Assembly: GCF_963259705.1 (NCBI RefSeq)
Contig: NC_081846.1
Span: 53,349,205-53,413,204 of the forward strand
DNA length: 64,000 nt
Direction of reading: 5' to 3'
Source: Myotis daubentonii
Taxonomy: Eukaryota > Chordata > Mammalia > Chiroptera > Vespertilionidae
This document shows positions 12,609 to 24,057 of the stretch, one piece after another. Numbering within the stretch: the first letter of the stretch is position 1; each line of letters starts with the position of its first letter. The notes below the pieces were generated by a model. It had not been told where the DNA came from, did no database searches, and saw nothing but the letters and a program-made list of their open reading frames with translations. Position numbers and translations under genes: made by a program.

Positions 12609-12965
12609 TTGAGATATAATTGACATACAGTGCTGTTTAAGGTACACAGCGTAATTACTTGACTAATATATATTGTGAAATGATTACCACAAGTTAGCTA
12701 ACATCCATTATCTAAATATAGATACAAAAAGAAAATAGTGTTTTTTCCTGTGACGATAGTTTAGTATATGCTCTCTTAACAACTTGCATATATACCAAAT
12801 AGCAGTGTTAAGCATAGTCACCATGCCATATATTACATCCTATACTTATGTACTTTATAACTAAAAGTTATAACTGAAAGTTTATAATTTTTGACACCCC
12901 TACCCATTTTAAAGACTTTCAACAAAACCAATCTGGGTAAAGATTATTCCCCTAAAATAAAACAT
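12609..12965 (-). repeat. Old L1 3' UTR, antisense
   Basis: 'gagatataattgacatacag', 'tattgtgaaatgattaccac', 'agcatagtcaccatgccata', 'tataactgaaagtttataat' and 'cccctacccattt' appear in the order of an antisense mammalian L1M-type 3' region. The Helitron ends exactly at its left edge. Confidence 0.75.
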
Positions 12966-14338
12966 TTTGATAAAATAAAGTGTAAACTATCTATGAATAT
13001 CAGTATTTTAAAGGAATAGATGCTGCTAAGAGAAGTAGGCTTACCTATATTAGACAGCTATAATGGCACTATATTTTTTTAAAACTTAGCTTTTTCTTGA
13101 AATTTGTAGGTTTTTTTAAAGATTTTATCCAAATTTTATGTTCAACTCTATATGCATTGTTAAGTAGGTGTTAAGTGATTTACCTTGACTTCTCATAATG
13201 ATAATATGTGAAAAGATCTTATGATTTATGTATTTGGGAATTTTAAGACAATTATTAGAACACTATATGACCACTCCATAAAAAATACACATCACCATAA
13301 AATAACTGCATATGGAGGATTTAATCCTGAACTTCTAAAGATAAAAAGTGAAAGTAGTTACAATAATCATTATTTTCAATTTTATGTAGTTAAGTGGTTT
13401 TACACAAAAAAATTAGCCTTACAAATGACATAGTTATAATGCATTAATGGTAGCATAACGTGTTATTACATTATGCAACATAATTTCATGGATATTATGT
13501 ATGGCATTTTAGAAACTCATGTACTTACAGTTATTAGAAGATACTCAATTTTTTTCAGACCATATTCTTTTTAACCCTATTACTTAATGTAATCCTTGAG
13601 TGATTTCTCTGCCTTTTGATGAGGTCTTTGTATGATTGTGTAACCTATTTCCTAATAATTTAACTTACTGCTCTCCAATTTCTTCATTATTATCTTTTTG
13701 TCTTATTCTTATTTGCAAATGAATATTTAGGATATCTTAAAAGGACTCCAAGGTCAAGAAGTACTTGTTATCCAATGTATCTACTTTATTAAAAATGAGT
13801 TGTTTTTGAAAATAGACTATCTCATAAATCTTAAATTTGGATGGAATATGATATTTTTTATCCTCATTAGCACCAAAAATAGAGCTTTATTTCTCATAAT
13901 TAATCAATTATTTAATAGCAAAGTATCATTTTTCAAATGCTCAACATTTAGTTCAATTCACACTTGCTGCATACTTGCTATTCAAGAGATTATGCAGATA
14001 ATGGTTAAAACACCGACTTTCCCTTCAAACAGAACTGGCACTAAATCCCACATTTGACACTTAATTCCTGTGTGAATTTAGGCAGATTAATCTCCCCTAG
14101 TTCTATTTTCTTTACCTATAAAAATTTAGTAATTATCACTCTAAGATCATCATTTCTTAAAGACATATCAAAATGTCATAGCAAAATTTTCTGGCACATG
14201 TAGTTATTCAGTACTTAATAACCAAAATTGTTATTCTAATTTATAATTCAATGTGTCAGTGGTAGTATTACAAATATAAACAGAATCTACAATTTTATGG
14301 AGCGAATAGCTAAAAATATTACATTATCAGATGAGGTT
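12966..14338. other. AT-rich stretch, nothing recognised
   Basis: Two 70-85 codon frames (13221-13433, 13800-14057) are of a size expected by chance at this composition and show no domain. No repeat was assigned. Confidence 0.45.
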
Positions 14339-14353
14339 AAAGTCTCTGCCTTC

Positions 14354-14557
14354 GCCGAAACCGGTTTGGCTCAATGGATAGAGCGTCGGCTTGCGGACTG
14401 AAGGGTCCCAGGTTCGATTCCGGTCAAGGGCATGTACCTGGGTTGCAGGCACATCCCCAGTGGGGAGTGTGCAGGAGGCAGCTGATCGATGTTTCTCTCT
14501 CATCGATGTTTCTAACTCTCTATCTCTCTCCCTTTCTCTGTAAAAAAAAAAAAAAAA
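14354..14557 (+). mobile_element. Ves SINE, young copy
   Basis: Near-consensus head ('ggtttggctcaatggataga', then 'ggttcgattccggtcaaggg') and an uninterrupted A tail of about 18. A perfect 15-bp duplication 'aaagtctctgccttc' flanks it (14339-14353 and 14558-14572). The intact duplication and pure tail suggest a recent insertion. Frames at 14327-14719 and 14374-14598 are just this SINE read in the two directions. Confidence 0.97.
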
Positions 14558-14864
14558 AAAGTCTCTGCCTTCAAACAATGCCATGTTGTATTTGTTGAAT
14601 AAATTAAAAATTGGGAATACCCATTTGTACAGATTAATGTCAATAGAAGTCAATGTGTTAATTACATTAATCAATATACAGTCAAACCTCAGTTTTTGAA
14701 CACCTCCCATCTTGAACAATTCAGTTCTCGACCAAGTTGTTCATAGAAAAAGATGTCTGGGTTGTTGAAAAAGACTTCAGTTTTCTATCTCACAACCCTT
14801 TCATGCTGATACATCAGCGTGACAGAAAGTGTCTCTCAGGCCACAAACAAAAGAGAGAATGTGA

Positions 14865-15518
14865 TCTCTTACCCACCCCCCCCAAACCTCCCCTGCTTTC
14901 CCGCTGTAGTTTGACAGTCTGTTCAATGCTTCTTTGCCTCTATCTATTTTTGTTCAACAGTTTATAATGTTCTTCATATTCCATATATAAGTGAGATCAT
15001 GTGGTATTTATCTTTCACTGACTGGCTTATTTCACTTACCATAATACTCTACAGTTCCATTCAATGGTAAGAATTCCTTCCTTTTTTACAGCAGCATAGT
15101 GCATATAAGCAACCAATAATCACAAGACAGGAGCAGGGGTGGTGAGGGCAAGTTCCAGGTGGGGTAGGGGAGACTGGAGGGGGAGGTCAATGGGGGAAAA
15201 AAAAGGAGACTTATGTACTACTACTTGTAATACCTTAAACAATAAAATAAAATAAAAAAGGCCGAAACCGGTTTGGCTCAGTGGATAGAGCGTCGGCCTG
15301 CGGACTGAAAGGTCCCAGGTTCGATTCCGGTCAAGGGCATGTACCTGGGTTGCGGGCACATCCCCAGTAGGAGATGTGCAGGAGGCAGCTGATCGATGTT
15401 TCTCTCCCATCGATGTTTCTAACTCTCTATCTCTCTCCCTTCCTCTCTGTATAAAATCAATAAAATATATTTAAAAAAAAATAAAATAAAATAAAATAAA
15501 AAAGAAAATTAAAAAAAG
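14865..15518. mobile_element. Twin-primed (5'-inverted) L1 3' end
   Basis: Segment 14865-15101 is antisense L1: its reverse complement reads 'gtaagtgaaataagccagtc', 'aaagataaataccacatgat', 'agaagcattgaacagactgt'. Segment 15102-15260 is sense L1 3' UTR ('gcatataagcaaccaat' ... 'taccttaaacaataaa') with an A-rich tail. The two parts are consecutive L1 sequence joined head to head. A perfect 13-bp duplication 'agagagaatgtga' flanks the whole (14852-14864, 15519-15531), so this was one insertion by twin priming. The tail contains a later Ves. Confidence 0.9.
15261..15484 (+). mobile_element. Ves SINE inside the L1 poly(A) tail
   Basis: Near-consensus Ves landing in the AAAAT-repeat tail of the twin-primed L1. 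The flanking duplication is 20 bp and exact (15241-15260 and 15485-15504), although the simple-repeat context makes its length less meaningful. The minus frame 15120-15410 is the SINE antisense. Confidence 0.95.
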
Positions 15519-16128
15519 AGAGAGAATGTGAGTAAATTTACTGCTACAGCCCCCTTGTTCCCTCATTGAAAACTTGTTAACATCTCAGGAAATTGTGCTG
15601 TGAATATTTTTGTTGGTGTTTTTGTTTGTTTTATTGCTGGCAAAACAGATAATCAGCACAATTTTAAAACATAAAGAGGCCATCAAGAGTGGTATTATTG
15701 CTAAGGGTGTGAAATAAACAATGACAGCAGGCAATTGAAGAGGTAAAAAACAAAACAAACCTGTTTTGATTTGGATAAAGGAAAAGCACTTAGCCAGTGA
15801 CAGCAATCAATGGCAGTGATATATGAAAAAGTGAAGATGCTCTAAACTGACCTGAAAGACACCCTGGAACAAGTGCTGAAAGGGATACATTTAAGGCTAG
15901 TATGGGGTTGTTCAATAAATTTAAGAAAATAAGTTTTTGTTTGTAGATTAAATAGTACATTAGACATGTACTGTATATAAGAAAGGTTAAAACAGGGAAT
16001 CATTTCGGGTTCTGGAATAAATTAATTCAATTTACATTATTCTAATGGGAAAAAACCAATTTGGTCTTCGAACAAATTGCTCCTCAGTCTTCCAGAATGA
16101 ATTAAATTCAGAAACTGAGGTTCCATTG

Positions 16129-16375
16129 TAGAAACAAAGTGCTGTGACTACTAGGGAGAAAGAGATTAAATGATTATGGGTAAACATGGAAAAATGTGTA
16201 AAGGTTAGAGTTTGGAAGATAAGTTGGAATCTAATATTTGGAGAAGACTGGGAGAGATTCAAAGTCAAGAGAAACCATGGGCAAAGTTATGAAAGCATTA
16301 AAATATTGAATGTTTGCAAGGCCAATATTTCATGTATTCTGTCAATGAGAGGTGTAGAGCACAGGAAATGTAACA
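16129..16375. other. Unclassified sequence
   Basis: Lies between the Tigger-like element and an older Ves. The frames here (16032-16268 minus, 16186-16386 plus) overlap on opposite strands, one running into the transposon end. Confidence 0.4.
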
Positions 16376-16389
16376 AAAAGTGGTGAAGA

Positions 16390-16608
16390 GCCCTGGCTGG
16401 TATGGCTCATTTTGTTGGGCATCATCCCATGCACTGAAGGGTTGTGGTTCCATTCCTGGTCAGGGCATGTGCCCAGGTTGTGGGCTCGATCCCTGGTAGG
16501 CGGCTGCAGGAGGCAGCCGACTGATGTGTCACTCTCCTATCAATGTTTCTCTTTTTCTCTTTCCTCCTCCTTTCATCTCTCTCTAAAGATCAATAAAAAT
16601 CTTTTTAG
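16390..16608 (+). mobile_element. Ves-family SINE, diverged older copy
   Basis: Starts 'gccctggctggtatggctca', has a mutated B-box region 'ggttccattcctggtcaggg' and ends 'gatcaataaaaatc'. The flanking duplication 'aaaagtggtgaaga' (16376-16389) against 'aaaagtggtggaga' (16609-16622) differs at one base. Confidence 0.92.
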
Positions 16609-16622
16609 AAAAGTGGTGGAGA

Positions 16623-17270
16623 GGTTTGCTGGTTACATTGATAGGACAATATATGTGACATAATTTTTTGCAGAAATGGGGCAACAGTCAATGATCAAAA
16701 CAGTTTTAAAAGGTGTATATCTGCATTTGCATGGATATGTGGAATATTTGTGAGCATTGTGGTAGAATTTTAGGTTCTATTCACACCGTACCAGAGCCTG
16801 CCTTTTAGCATCTTACAATCTATTCAAGCCCAGATTGTAATAGATAAATGAAAAAACATTCAGAGAGTGGTCTGACAATGATCAACATGTTTGGGGATGT
16901 TAAATTAGAAGGAAAATGATGGTTCTGAAGGAAAATGATGAGTCTAGGATGGAGTAGAGCAGTAGTTACAGGCTAAGAAGTCCCAATTATAGTGAGTGGG
17001 CAGGTACCAAGCAGAGGATTTATTTCTCCAAGGCCACAAAAGTGATGAGAGCATTGCTCCTGGCTTCATTTCTCTGTTAGCTATTAATCCTTTATACATG
17101 AATGCTATTTTCATCTCTTCATTTTCTCTTTCAGGCCTCATTACATTTTGTTTTATTCCTTTTCTCTCTTCCTTTTCTTTGAAAATAGGTCAAGAAATGC
17201 CACTGTCAAGAATCCTGAAATGAAGGGAATGTATATTGGTATGAAATAATCAGTTTAGGGAATTGAATTA
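16623..17270. other. Unclassified sequence
   Basis: Moderately AT-rich. Overlapping opposite-strand frames at 16944-17141 and 16996-17223 have no recognisable domain. Confidence 0.4.
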
Positions 17271-17274
17271 GTAT

Positions 17275-17470
17275 GAGCTTTGAATTAGTCTCATAATCTA
17301 CTTTTTACTTATTGGGCATGGTATTTAGTTATTCTAAGCCTTGATTTATTCATCTCTACAATGAAAATATTAATAATAGTTCCTTTACAGAGTTCCTCTG
17401 GAAATTAGGTTGAATAATATATACAGTTACTAGCATATACTAGTAGTATGTGTTCAATACATATTAACCT
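17275..17470 (+). repeat. MIR SINE
   Basis: Runs in MIR order: 'ttattcatctctacaatgaa', 'aataatagttcctttacaga', 'ggaaattaggttgaataata', 'gtgttcaatacatatta'. Most of the 3' two thirds is present. Confidence 0.8.
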
Positions 17471-17689
17471 TTATTATTATACTAGTGGTAAAACTTGATT
17501 ATCCTGCTTTTGCTACTTATGAACTGAATCAATTAAGGCAAGATGCAGTGAAGAAAACAGAACAGTGTGTGGGACAATGCCATTTGGTATCTTTATTATG
17601 GTTGTCAATGGTAATTTGCCAATTTTATCACTCCTTTTATATTAGTTAGCCATATCTATTTCTTTTGTTTGCAAAGAATTTCAAGTTGC

Positions 17690-17830
17690 TAAACTATGAA
17701 GTTCCAAGAAGGTCAAGGATAAATCTGTCTCATTCACAGTTGTAGAGCTATACTCAACATAGTTCTTGGAATGATGATCAATAAATATTTATTGGCTAAA
17801 TTAATCATGAAATAAATGAATAAAAATTGA
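17690..17830 (+). repeat. L2 3' end fragment
   Basis: 'ggataaatctgtctcattca', 'ctcaacatagttcttgga' and 'atcaataaatatttattgg' followed by 'aaataaatgaataa' match the L2 3' terminus. Confidence 0.7.
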
Positions 17831-18204
17831 TAGCAGATTTAAGTTAAAATTTTAAAACAAGTGGAAATAAATAAATATAAAGATAAGTTAGTAATAATTA
17901 AGAATAATAAATTATCTATTTACAGAACAAACTACCCAAAGCACTGGTGAAGAAACCTGGAAATATCCACATATAATCAAAGGGATTAAATTATATCCTC
18001 AGGTCCTGTAAATTCATTTATATCATAATATGTCTGAGAAAAGAGTCATTAATGAAGGGTGGTATGTCACTGAAGTAGTAGTATTTTTACTCTTCACCAT
18101 AATTTATTCCCTTCCTGTAGAAACATTACATTTCCCTTTTCTGTTGAAATTAGAGAACTTATTGCTGACTTTGACCAATAAAATGTGAGTGAGATATGTA
18201 GTAA
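17831..18204. other. Unclassified AT-rich sequence
   Basis: Nothing recognised before the L1 that starts near 18205. Confidence 0.4.
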
Positions 18205-18891
18205 ACAACCAGAGTAGAATGCACATTTTTCTCAAGTTATATAGAACATTAAACAACATAGACCACATTCTGGATCTTAAAACCCATCTTCATAAGTGTA
18301 AAAGAAGAGACATTATACAATGTCTGTTCTTATACTACAGTAAAGTAACAAAAAGATAAATGAAAATGTTCTAGATATATGAGGTTTAACAACATAGTTC
18401 TCAATAGCACATGAATCAAAGAAGAACCTGAAGAGAAATAAAACGTTGATCTAAATGAAAATAACTACACAACTTATAAAAATTTGTGGGGTACAGCAAA
18501 AGTAGTGTTAAGAAGGAAATTTATAGAATTGAATGCATATATTAGAAAGGATGAAAGATACAAAAATCTCTGAGTTTTCACCTTAAGAAACAGAAAAATA
18601 AGAGTAAATTAAATCCAAAGTAAGCAGAATAAAAATAAATAATAAAAATGGGGGTAGAAATCAAATAAATTGGAAACAGGAAATTATTAGAGAAAAGTGA
18701 AAGAAACCAAAAGTTGGTCTTTAGAACAGATCAATAGAATAGATAAGCCTCTAGCCAAGCTAATAATAACAACAAAAAAGAAGACACAAATTACAAATTT
18801 TATAAGTGAAAGTGGGTGTAATAGTACAGATCCTTTGGACATTAAAAGGATAATAAAGGAATACTGGAAGCAATTCTATGCCCATAAATTT

Positions 18892-19107
18892 TTTTTCATA
18901 TATTTTATTGATGTCTTACAGAGAGGAAGGAAGAGGGATAGAGAGTTAGAAACATCGATGAGAGAGAAACATCGATCAGCTGCCTCCTGCACACTCCCCA
19001 CTGGGGATGTGCCCGCAACCAAGGTACATGCCCTTGACCGGAATCGAACCCGGGACCCTTTAGTCCGCAGGCCGACACTCTATTCACTGAGCCAAACCAG
19101 TCAGGCA
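18892..19107 (-). mobile_element. Ves SINE within the old L1
   Basis: Minus-strand Ves with an intact head and tail. The duplication 'atgcccataaattt' is exact on both sides (18878-18891, 19108-19121). The frames 18697-19131 and 18905-19264 are chimeras of L1 and this SINE, not genes. Confidence 0.96.
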
Positions 19108-19307
19108 ATGCCCATAAATTTGATAACCTAGGTGAAATAGACCCACTACTTGGAAGACACAATCTGCAAAAACTCACATAAAAAGGAAATAGATTATCTG
19201 AATAAATGATCTGAATAGAAATTGAATAAATAATTAATAACTTTCCAAAATAGAAAGCACCCAAATGTAGAATTCAGTGGTGAATTCTACCAAATGTTTA
19301 TGAATGA

Positions 19308-21380
19308 AATAGTACTGGAAGTGCTAGCCATAGCAATTAGACAAGAAGAAAAAATAAAAAGTATCCAAATTGGAAAAAAAAAAAAAAGACATAACACTGT
19401 CATTATTCACAAATGACATGATACTGTACATAGAAAACCCTACAGAGGACATCTAAAATTATTAGACTTATTAAATGAATTTGGCAATGTAGCAGGATAC
19501 AAAATTAACGCCAATAAATCTATGGCATTTTTATATACCAATAGCGAACTTACAGAAAGAGAGATTATAAAAATCCCATTTACCATCGCACCAAAAAAAT
19601 TAAGATTCCTAGGAGTAAACTTAACTAAGGAGGTAAAAGACCAATCTGTACTCAGAAAACTACAGGACACTGAAAAAAGAGATAGAGGAAGACATAAACA
19701 GAAGGAAGAACATACTGTGTTCATGGATTGGTAGAATCAACATCATTAAAATGTCCATGCTACCCAAAGCAATCTATAGATTCAATGCATCCCCATTAAA
19801 ATACCAATGGCATATTTCACAAACCTAGAAGAAACTCTCCAAAAATTTATCTGGAATAAAAAAAGACCCTGAGTAGCTACAGCAATCCTGAGAAAGAAGA
19901 ACAAAGTAGGAGGGATCTCAATACCAGATATCAAGTTGTATTACAAAGCCACTTTTCTCAAAACTGACTGTATTGGAACAAGGACAAACATATAGATCAA
20001 TGGAATAGAATAAAGATCCCAGAAATTGACCCAAACCACTATGCTCAATTAATATTTGACAAAGGAGGCAAGAACATAAAATGGAGTCAAGACAGTCCCA
20101 TCAATAAATGGTGTTGGGAAAATTGGACAGATACATGCAAAAAAATGAAACTAGACCACCAACTATACACAAAAATAAACTAAATATGGATAAAGGACTT
20201 AAACAGTAAGACCGGATACCATAAAAATATTAGAGGAATCAACTGGCATCAAAATCTCAGACATATGCCGAAGCATATCTTCACCAATACAGCTTCTAGG
20301 ACAATGGAAACTAAAGAGAAAATAAACAAATGGGATTACATCAAAATAAAAAGCTTCTGTACAGCAAAAGAAATCATCAACAAAACAACAAGAAAGCCCA
20401 CTGCATGGGAGAACATATTTGCCAATGTTATCACCAATAAGGGTTTAATCTTCAACATTTACAGGGAACTCATACAACTTAACAAAAGGGAGATAAACAA
20501 CCTAATCAAAAAATGAGCAACACACCTAAATAGATACTTTTTGAAAGAGGACATAAGGAAGGCTATGAGACATATGAAAACATGCTCAAAGTCACTAATC
20601 ATCTGAGACATTCAAATCAAAACAACAATGTGGTACCATCTCATACCTGTCAGAATGGCTATCATCAACAAATCAACAAATAATAAGTGCTGGCGAGGAT
20701 GGGCAGAAAAAGGAACCTTCATGCACTGCTGGTGGGAATGAGGACTGGTGCAGCCACTGTGGAGAATATTTGGTATGGAGTTTCCTCAAAAAACTAAAAA
20801 TGGAACTTCCATTTGACCCAATGATCCCACTTCTAGGAATATATCCCAAGAAGCTAGAAACACCAATCAGAAAGGATATATGCACCCCTATGTTCATAGC
20901 AGCACAATTTACCATAGCTAAGATTTGGAAACAGCCTAAGTGCCCATCAGCAGATGAGTGGATTAAAAAGCTGTGGTACATCTACACAATGGAATACTAC
21001 ACTGCTGAAAAAAGAAGGAATTCTTACCATTTGCAACAGCATGGATGGAACTGGGAAGCATTATGCTAAGTGAAATAAGCCAGTCAGAGAAAGATAAATA
21101 TCACATGATCTCACTCATTTGTGGAATATAATGAACAACATAAACTGATGAACAAAAACGGTTCCAGAGACAGAGAAGCATCAATAAGACCGTCAAACCA
21201 AAGAGGAAAGGTAGGGGAGGATGGAGGTATGGGGAGGGATCAACCAAATGACTGTATGCATGCATATAAGCCTAATCAATGGACACAGACACCAGGGGGG
21301 TGAAAGCATGGGGGAGGGGGGGAGAGAGGTAATGGGAGGATAAGGACACATATGTAATACCTTAATCAATAAAGAAAAAA
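19308..21380 (+). pseudogene. Younger 5'-truncated L1 (ORF2 C-terminal part and 3' UTR)
   Basis: Begins within the reverse-transcriptase domain ('VLEVLAIAIRQE') and runs to the 3' UTR ('cagacaccaggggggtg', 'taataccttaatcaataaag'). Surviving pieces of ORF2 are seen at 19522-19734, 20265-20516 ('NKWDYIKIKSFCTAKE') and 20770-21069 ('LPFDPMIPLLGIYP', 'IYTMEYYTAEK'). The catalytic FADD box reads FTND (about 19403-19414). Stops and frameshifts separate the pieces. Likely target duplication 'aaatgttt(at)gaa' at 19292-19304 and 21380-21390, so it landed in the older L1. Confidence 0.88.
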
Positions 21381-23229
21381 AATGTTTGAAAAATAATAAA
21401 GGCATATCTAAGGGAAAAAAATAACAATTTTTTTACATTCTCTTTAAGAGGAATGAAGCAGAGACATTATTTCCAATCTCATTCTGTGAGGCCACAAGTA
21501 TCCTCATACCAAAACCAGACAAAACATCATAAGGAAAGAATACTATAGACCAATATGTATTATTAACACAGAGGCAAAATCTTCAGCAAAATGTTAATAA
21601 ATTGAATCTGAAAAGTATAAAAAGAATTATACACCATAACCAGTGTATTTGAGGATTGTTCAACATTAATAATTAATCAATTAATCCATCACATCAACTT
21701 GTTAACAACAGATGCAGAAAAAGCATTTCACAAAGTTCCATACCCATTTATGATATGAAAACTCTTAGTAAACTAAGAATAAGAAAGGGAATTTTCCCAA
21801 ATTGTCCAAAAAAAGACATCTACTACAAAAAAAAATAGTTAACATCATACTTAATTATGAAAAATTCAAAGCTTTCCCACTAAGACCAGATGCAAAGCAA
21901 GGATATCTCCTCTCACCAAAGCTTTACATCATACTAGATATTCTTGCTAATGCATTAATGCAATAAAAGAGGAAAAAAAGAAGAGATAAAACTCTTTGTT
22001 CACAGATAACCCGATTGTCTATGTAGAAAATCCAAAAGAATTGACAAAAACTACTGGAACTAATACATGATAATAGCATTGTTACAGAGTACAAGGTTAA
22101 TATAAAACCAATTGCCTTCCTTTATAATAACTATGAGCTAATACAATTTGAAAACAAAATACCATTTATATCAACCCTCCTAAATATGAAATACTTAGAT
22201 ACAAATTTAACAAAATATGTACAACATTTATATAAAGAAAACTACAAGACTCTGATGAATGAAATCAAAGAACTAAATAAATGGAGAGATATTCAATGTT
22301 CATGGATAGAAAGATTCAATATTGTCAAGATCTTGGTTGTTCCAAATTTTATCTATATTCAATAAAATCACACTAAAAATCCCAGCAAGTTGGGTTATGT
22401 ATTTTGGCTATGTGATTCTGAAATTTATGTAGAGGAAAAAAAAACCCAGAGTAGCTAACGCTAGACTGAAGGAGAAGAAATAAGTTGGTGAACTAATGTT
22501 ATCGAAGTTCAAGATTTACTATAAAGCTACCATAATCAAGACAGTGTGATATTGAAAAAAGAATAGACAAATAGATCAGTGCAACAGAATAGAAAGCCCA
22601 GAAATGAACCCATAATAGACTAATCTTTGACAAAGGAACAAAGACAATGGAGCAAAGATACTCTTTTAGACAAATGGTGCTGAACAACTGGTCATCCACA
22701 TGCAAAAAAAAAAAAAAAAAAGGATTTAGACACACATTTTACACCTGCACAAATATAAACTCAAAGTAAATAATGTATCAAAATGTAAAACACAAAACTC
22801 TAAAATTTTTAGGTAAATAGTAGAAAACCTAGATGACCTTGCCTATGGCAATGCCTTTTTTGATATAACACCAAAGATATGATCCATGAAAGAAATAATT
22901 GATAAGCTAGACATCATTAAAGTTAAAAACTTCTGCTCTGTCAAAGACAATGTCAAGAGAATTAAAAGCCAAGCCACAGACAACAGAAAATATTTCCAAT
23001 ATTTTCAAAATATCTAATAAAGAACTGTTATCCAAAACATAAAAAGAACTCTTAAAACTCAACAATAAAAAAACACCCTAAATTAAAATAAAAAAATTGG
23101 CTAAAGACCTTAACAGACAGCTCACCAAAGAAAATATAAAAATTGGAAATAAGCATATGAAAAGACAGACAACATCACATCATATGTCATCAGAAAATAA
23201 AAATTAAAACATTAAGAAACCACTATTTG

Positions 23230-23455
23230 GCCGAGACCGGTTTGGCTCAGTGGATAGAGCGTCGGCCTGCGGACTGAAGGGTCCCGGGTTCGATTCCGGT
23301 CAAGGGCATGTACCTGGGTTGCGGGCACATCCCCAGTGGGAGATGTGCAGGAGGCGGCTGATGGATGTTTCTCTCTCATCGATGTTTCTAACTCTCTATC
23401 TCTCTCCCTTCCTCTCTGTAAAAAATCAATAAAATATATTAAAAAAAAAAAAAAG
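23230..23455 (+). mobile_element. Ves SINE, young copy
   Basis: Near-consensus, starting 'gccgagaccggtttggctc', with an A tail. The 16-bp duplication 'aagaaaccactatttg' is exact (23214-23229 and 23456-23471). It sits in the old L1. Frames 23212-23613 and 23250-23432 derive from it. Confidence 0.97.
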
Positions 23456-23885
23456 AAGAAACCACTATTTGAATGCCCCAAATCTGGAACACTGACAATA
23501 TAAAGTGCTGGCAAGAACATGGAAGAGCAGGAGCTCTTACTCATTGCTGGGGGAACTGCAAAATAGTAGTCACTTTGGAAGATAGTTTGGCAGTTGCTTA
23601 TAAAACTAAACATACTCTTACTGTAGAATCTAGCAGTCGTGCTCCTTAGTGCTTACCCAAAGGGATGGAAAACTAATGTCTACCCCAAAATCTGCACAGG
23701 GATGTTATAGTAGCTTTATTTATACTTTTCTACTCTTGGAAGCAAGCAAGATCAACAGACTATGGTATATCCAGATGATGGAATATTATTCCCTACTAAA
23801 AAGAAATAAGCTGTCAGTCCATGAAAAGACAAGGAAGAACCTTAAATGCATATTATTAAGTGAAAGAAACTAGTCTGTAAAGGGT

Positions 23886-23937
23886 TAATGTTTGTTCTGT
23901 GGTAACTGAATCAGGCAGACACCAGTGCAGGGATAGG
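23886..23937. other. Short junction between L1 and mariner element
   Basis: About 50 bp without assignment. Confidence 0.4.
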
Positions 23938-24055
23938 CAAAAGGGGGTTTACAGTTGTGAGCACATGAAGCACAGTTTCTTTTTGTATTAATCTGTATTA
24001 ATTATTGTATTATTTTTTATACAAACTAATGTGAACCTACTTTTGCTTACACCTG
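23938..24055. mobile_element. Mariner-type MITE, about 118 bp
   Basis: The left end 'caggcaaaag'-like motif ('cagggataggcaaaaggggg' then 'tttacagttgtgag') pairs with the right end 'gtgaacctacttttgcttac' then 'acctg', which is an imperfect inverted repeat. TA follows on the right (24056-24057); the left flank has TG. The interior is A/T-rich with no frame. It matches a widespread mammalian mariner miniature element ('ggcaaaagtaggtttacagt'). Confidence 0.8.
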
Positions 24056-24057
24056 TA

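Larger units (their letters stand above)
14679..16128. mobile_element. Tigger-like (TcMar) DNA transposon, interrupted
   Basis: The left end 'cagtcaaacctcagtttttg' pairs with the right end, whose reverse complement begins 'caatggaacctcagtttctg'; both sides abut TA (14677-14678 and 16129-16130), the target of Tc/mariner elements. The 'cctcggttctcgaa' type end is characteristic of Tigger families. An L1 with its own SINE occupies 14865-15518, so the transposon itself is about 0.8 kb. No transposase frame survives. Confidence 0.8.
18205..23885 (+). pseudogene. Old L1 ORF2 and 3' region, decayed and interrupted
   Basis: Sense L1 relic. 18205-18891 follows ORF2 between the endonuclease and the reverse transcriptase; one frame near 18700-18885 reads 'RIDKPLAKLI' and later 'YWKQFYAHKF'. 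19122-19307 reaches the 'GEFYQMF' motif. 21391-23229 resumes reverse-transcriptase sequence ('TDAEKAFHKV' near 21710) with many stops, and 23472-23885 is the C-terminal region ('YYSLLKRNKL'). Interruptions are a Ves at 18892, a younger L1 at 19308 and a Ves at 23230. ORF2 normally supplies endonuclease and reverse transcriptase for retrotransposition; this copy cannot. The 5' end is truncated and no poly(A) tail is visible. Confidence 0.85.

Noticed and set aside
14354..14440. tRNA-like sequence with A and B boxes
   Set aside because: Part of the SINE head; it lacks a foldable acceptor stem and is followed by SINE body and A tail.
14374..14598. Frames beginning with an 'MDRASACGLKGP' type motif (also 23250, 18905, 40364)
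   Set aside because: This is the sense translation of the Ves head, including the tRNA-like A and B boxes.
14327..14719. 130-codon frame with a 'REKHRSAASCTLPTGDVPATQVHALDRN' type ending (shared by 15120, 18697, 23212 and 40559)
   Set aside because: The shared peptide is the antisense translation of the Ves SINE, not a gene family.
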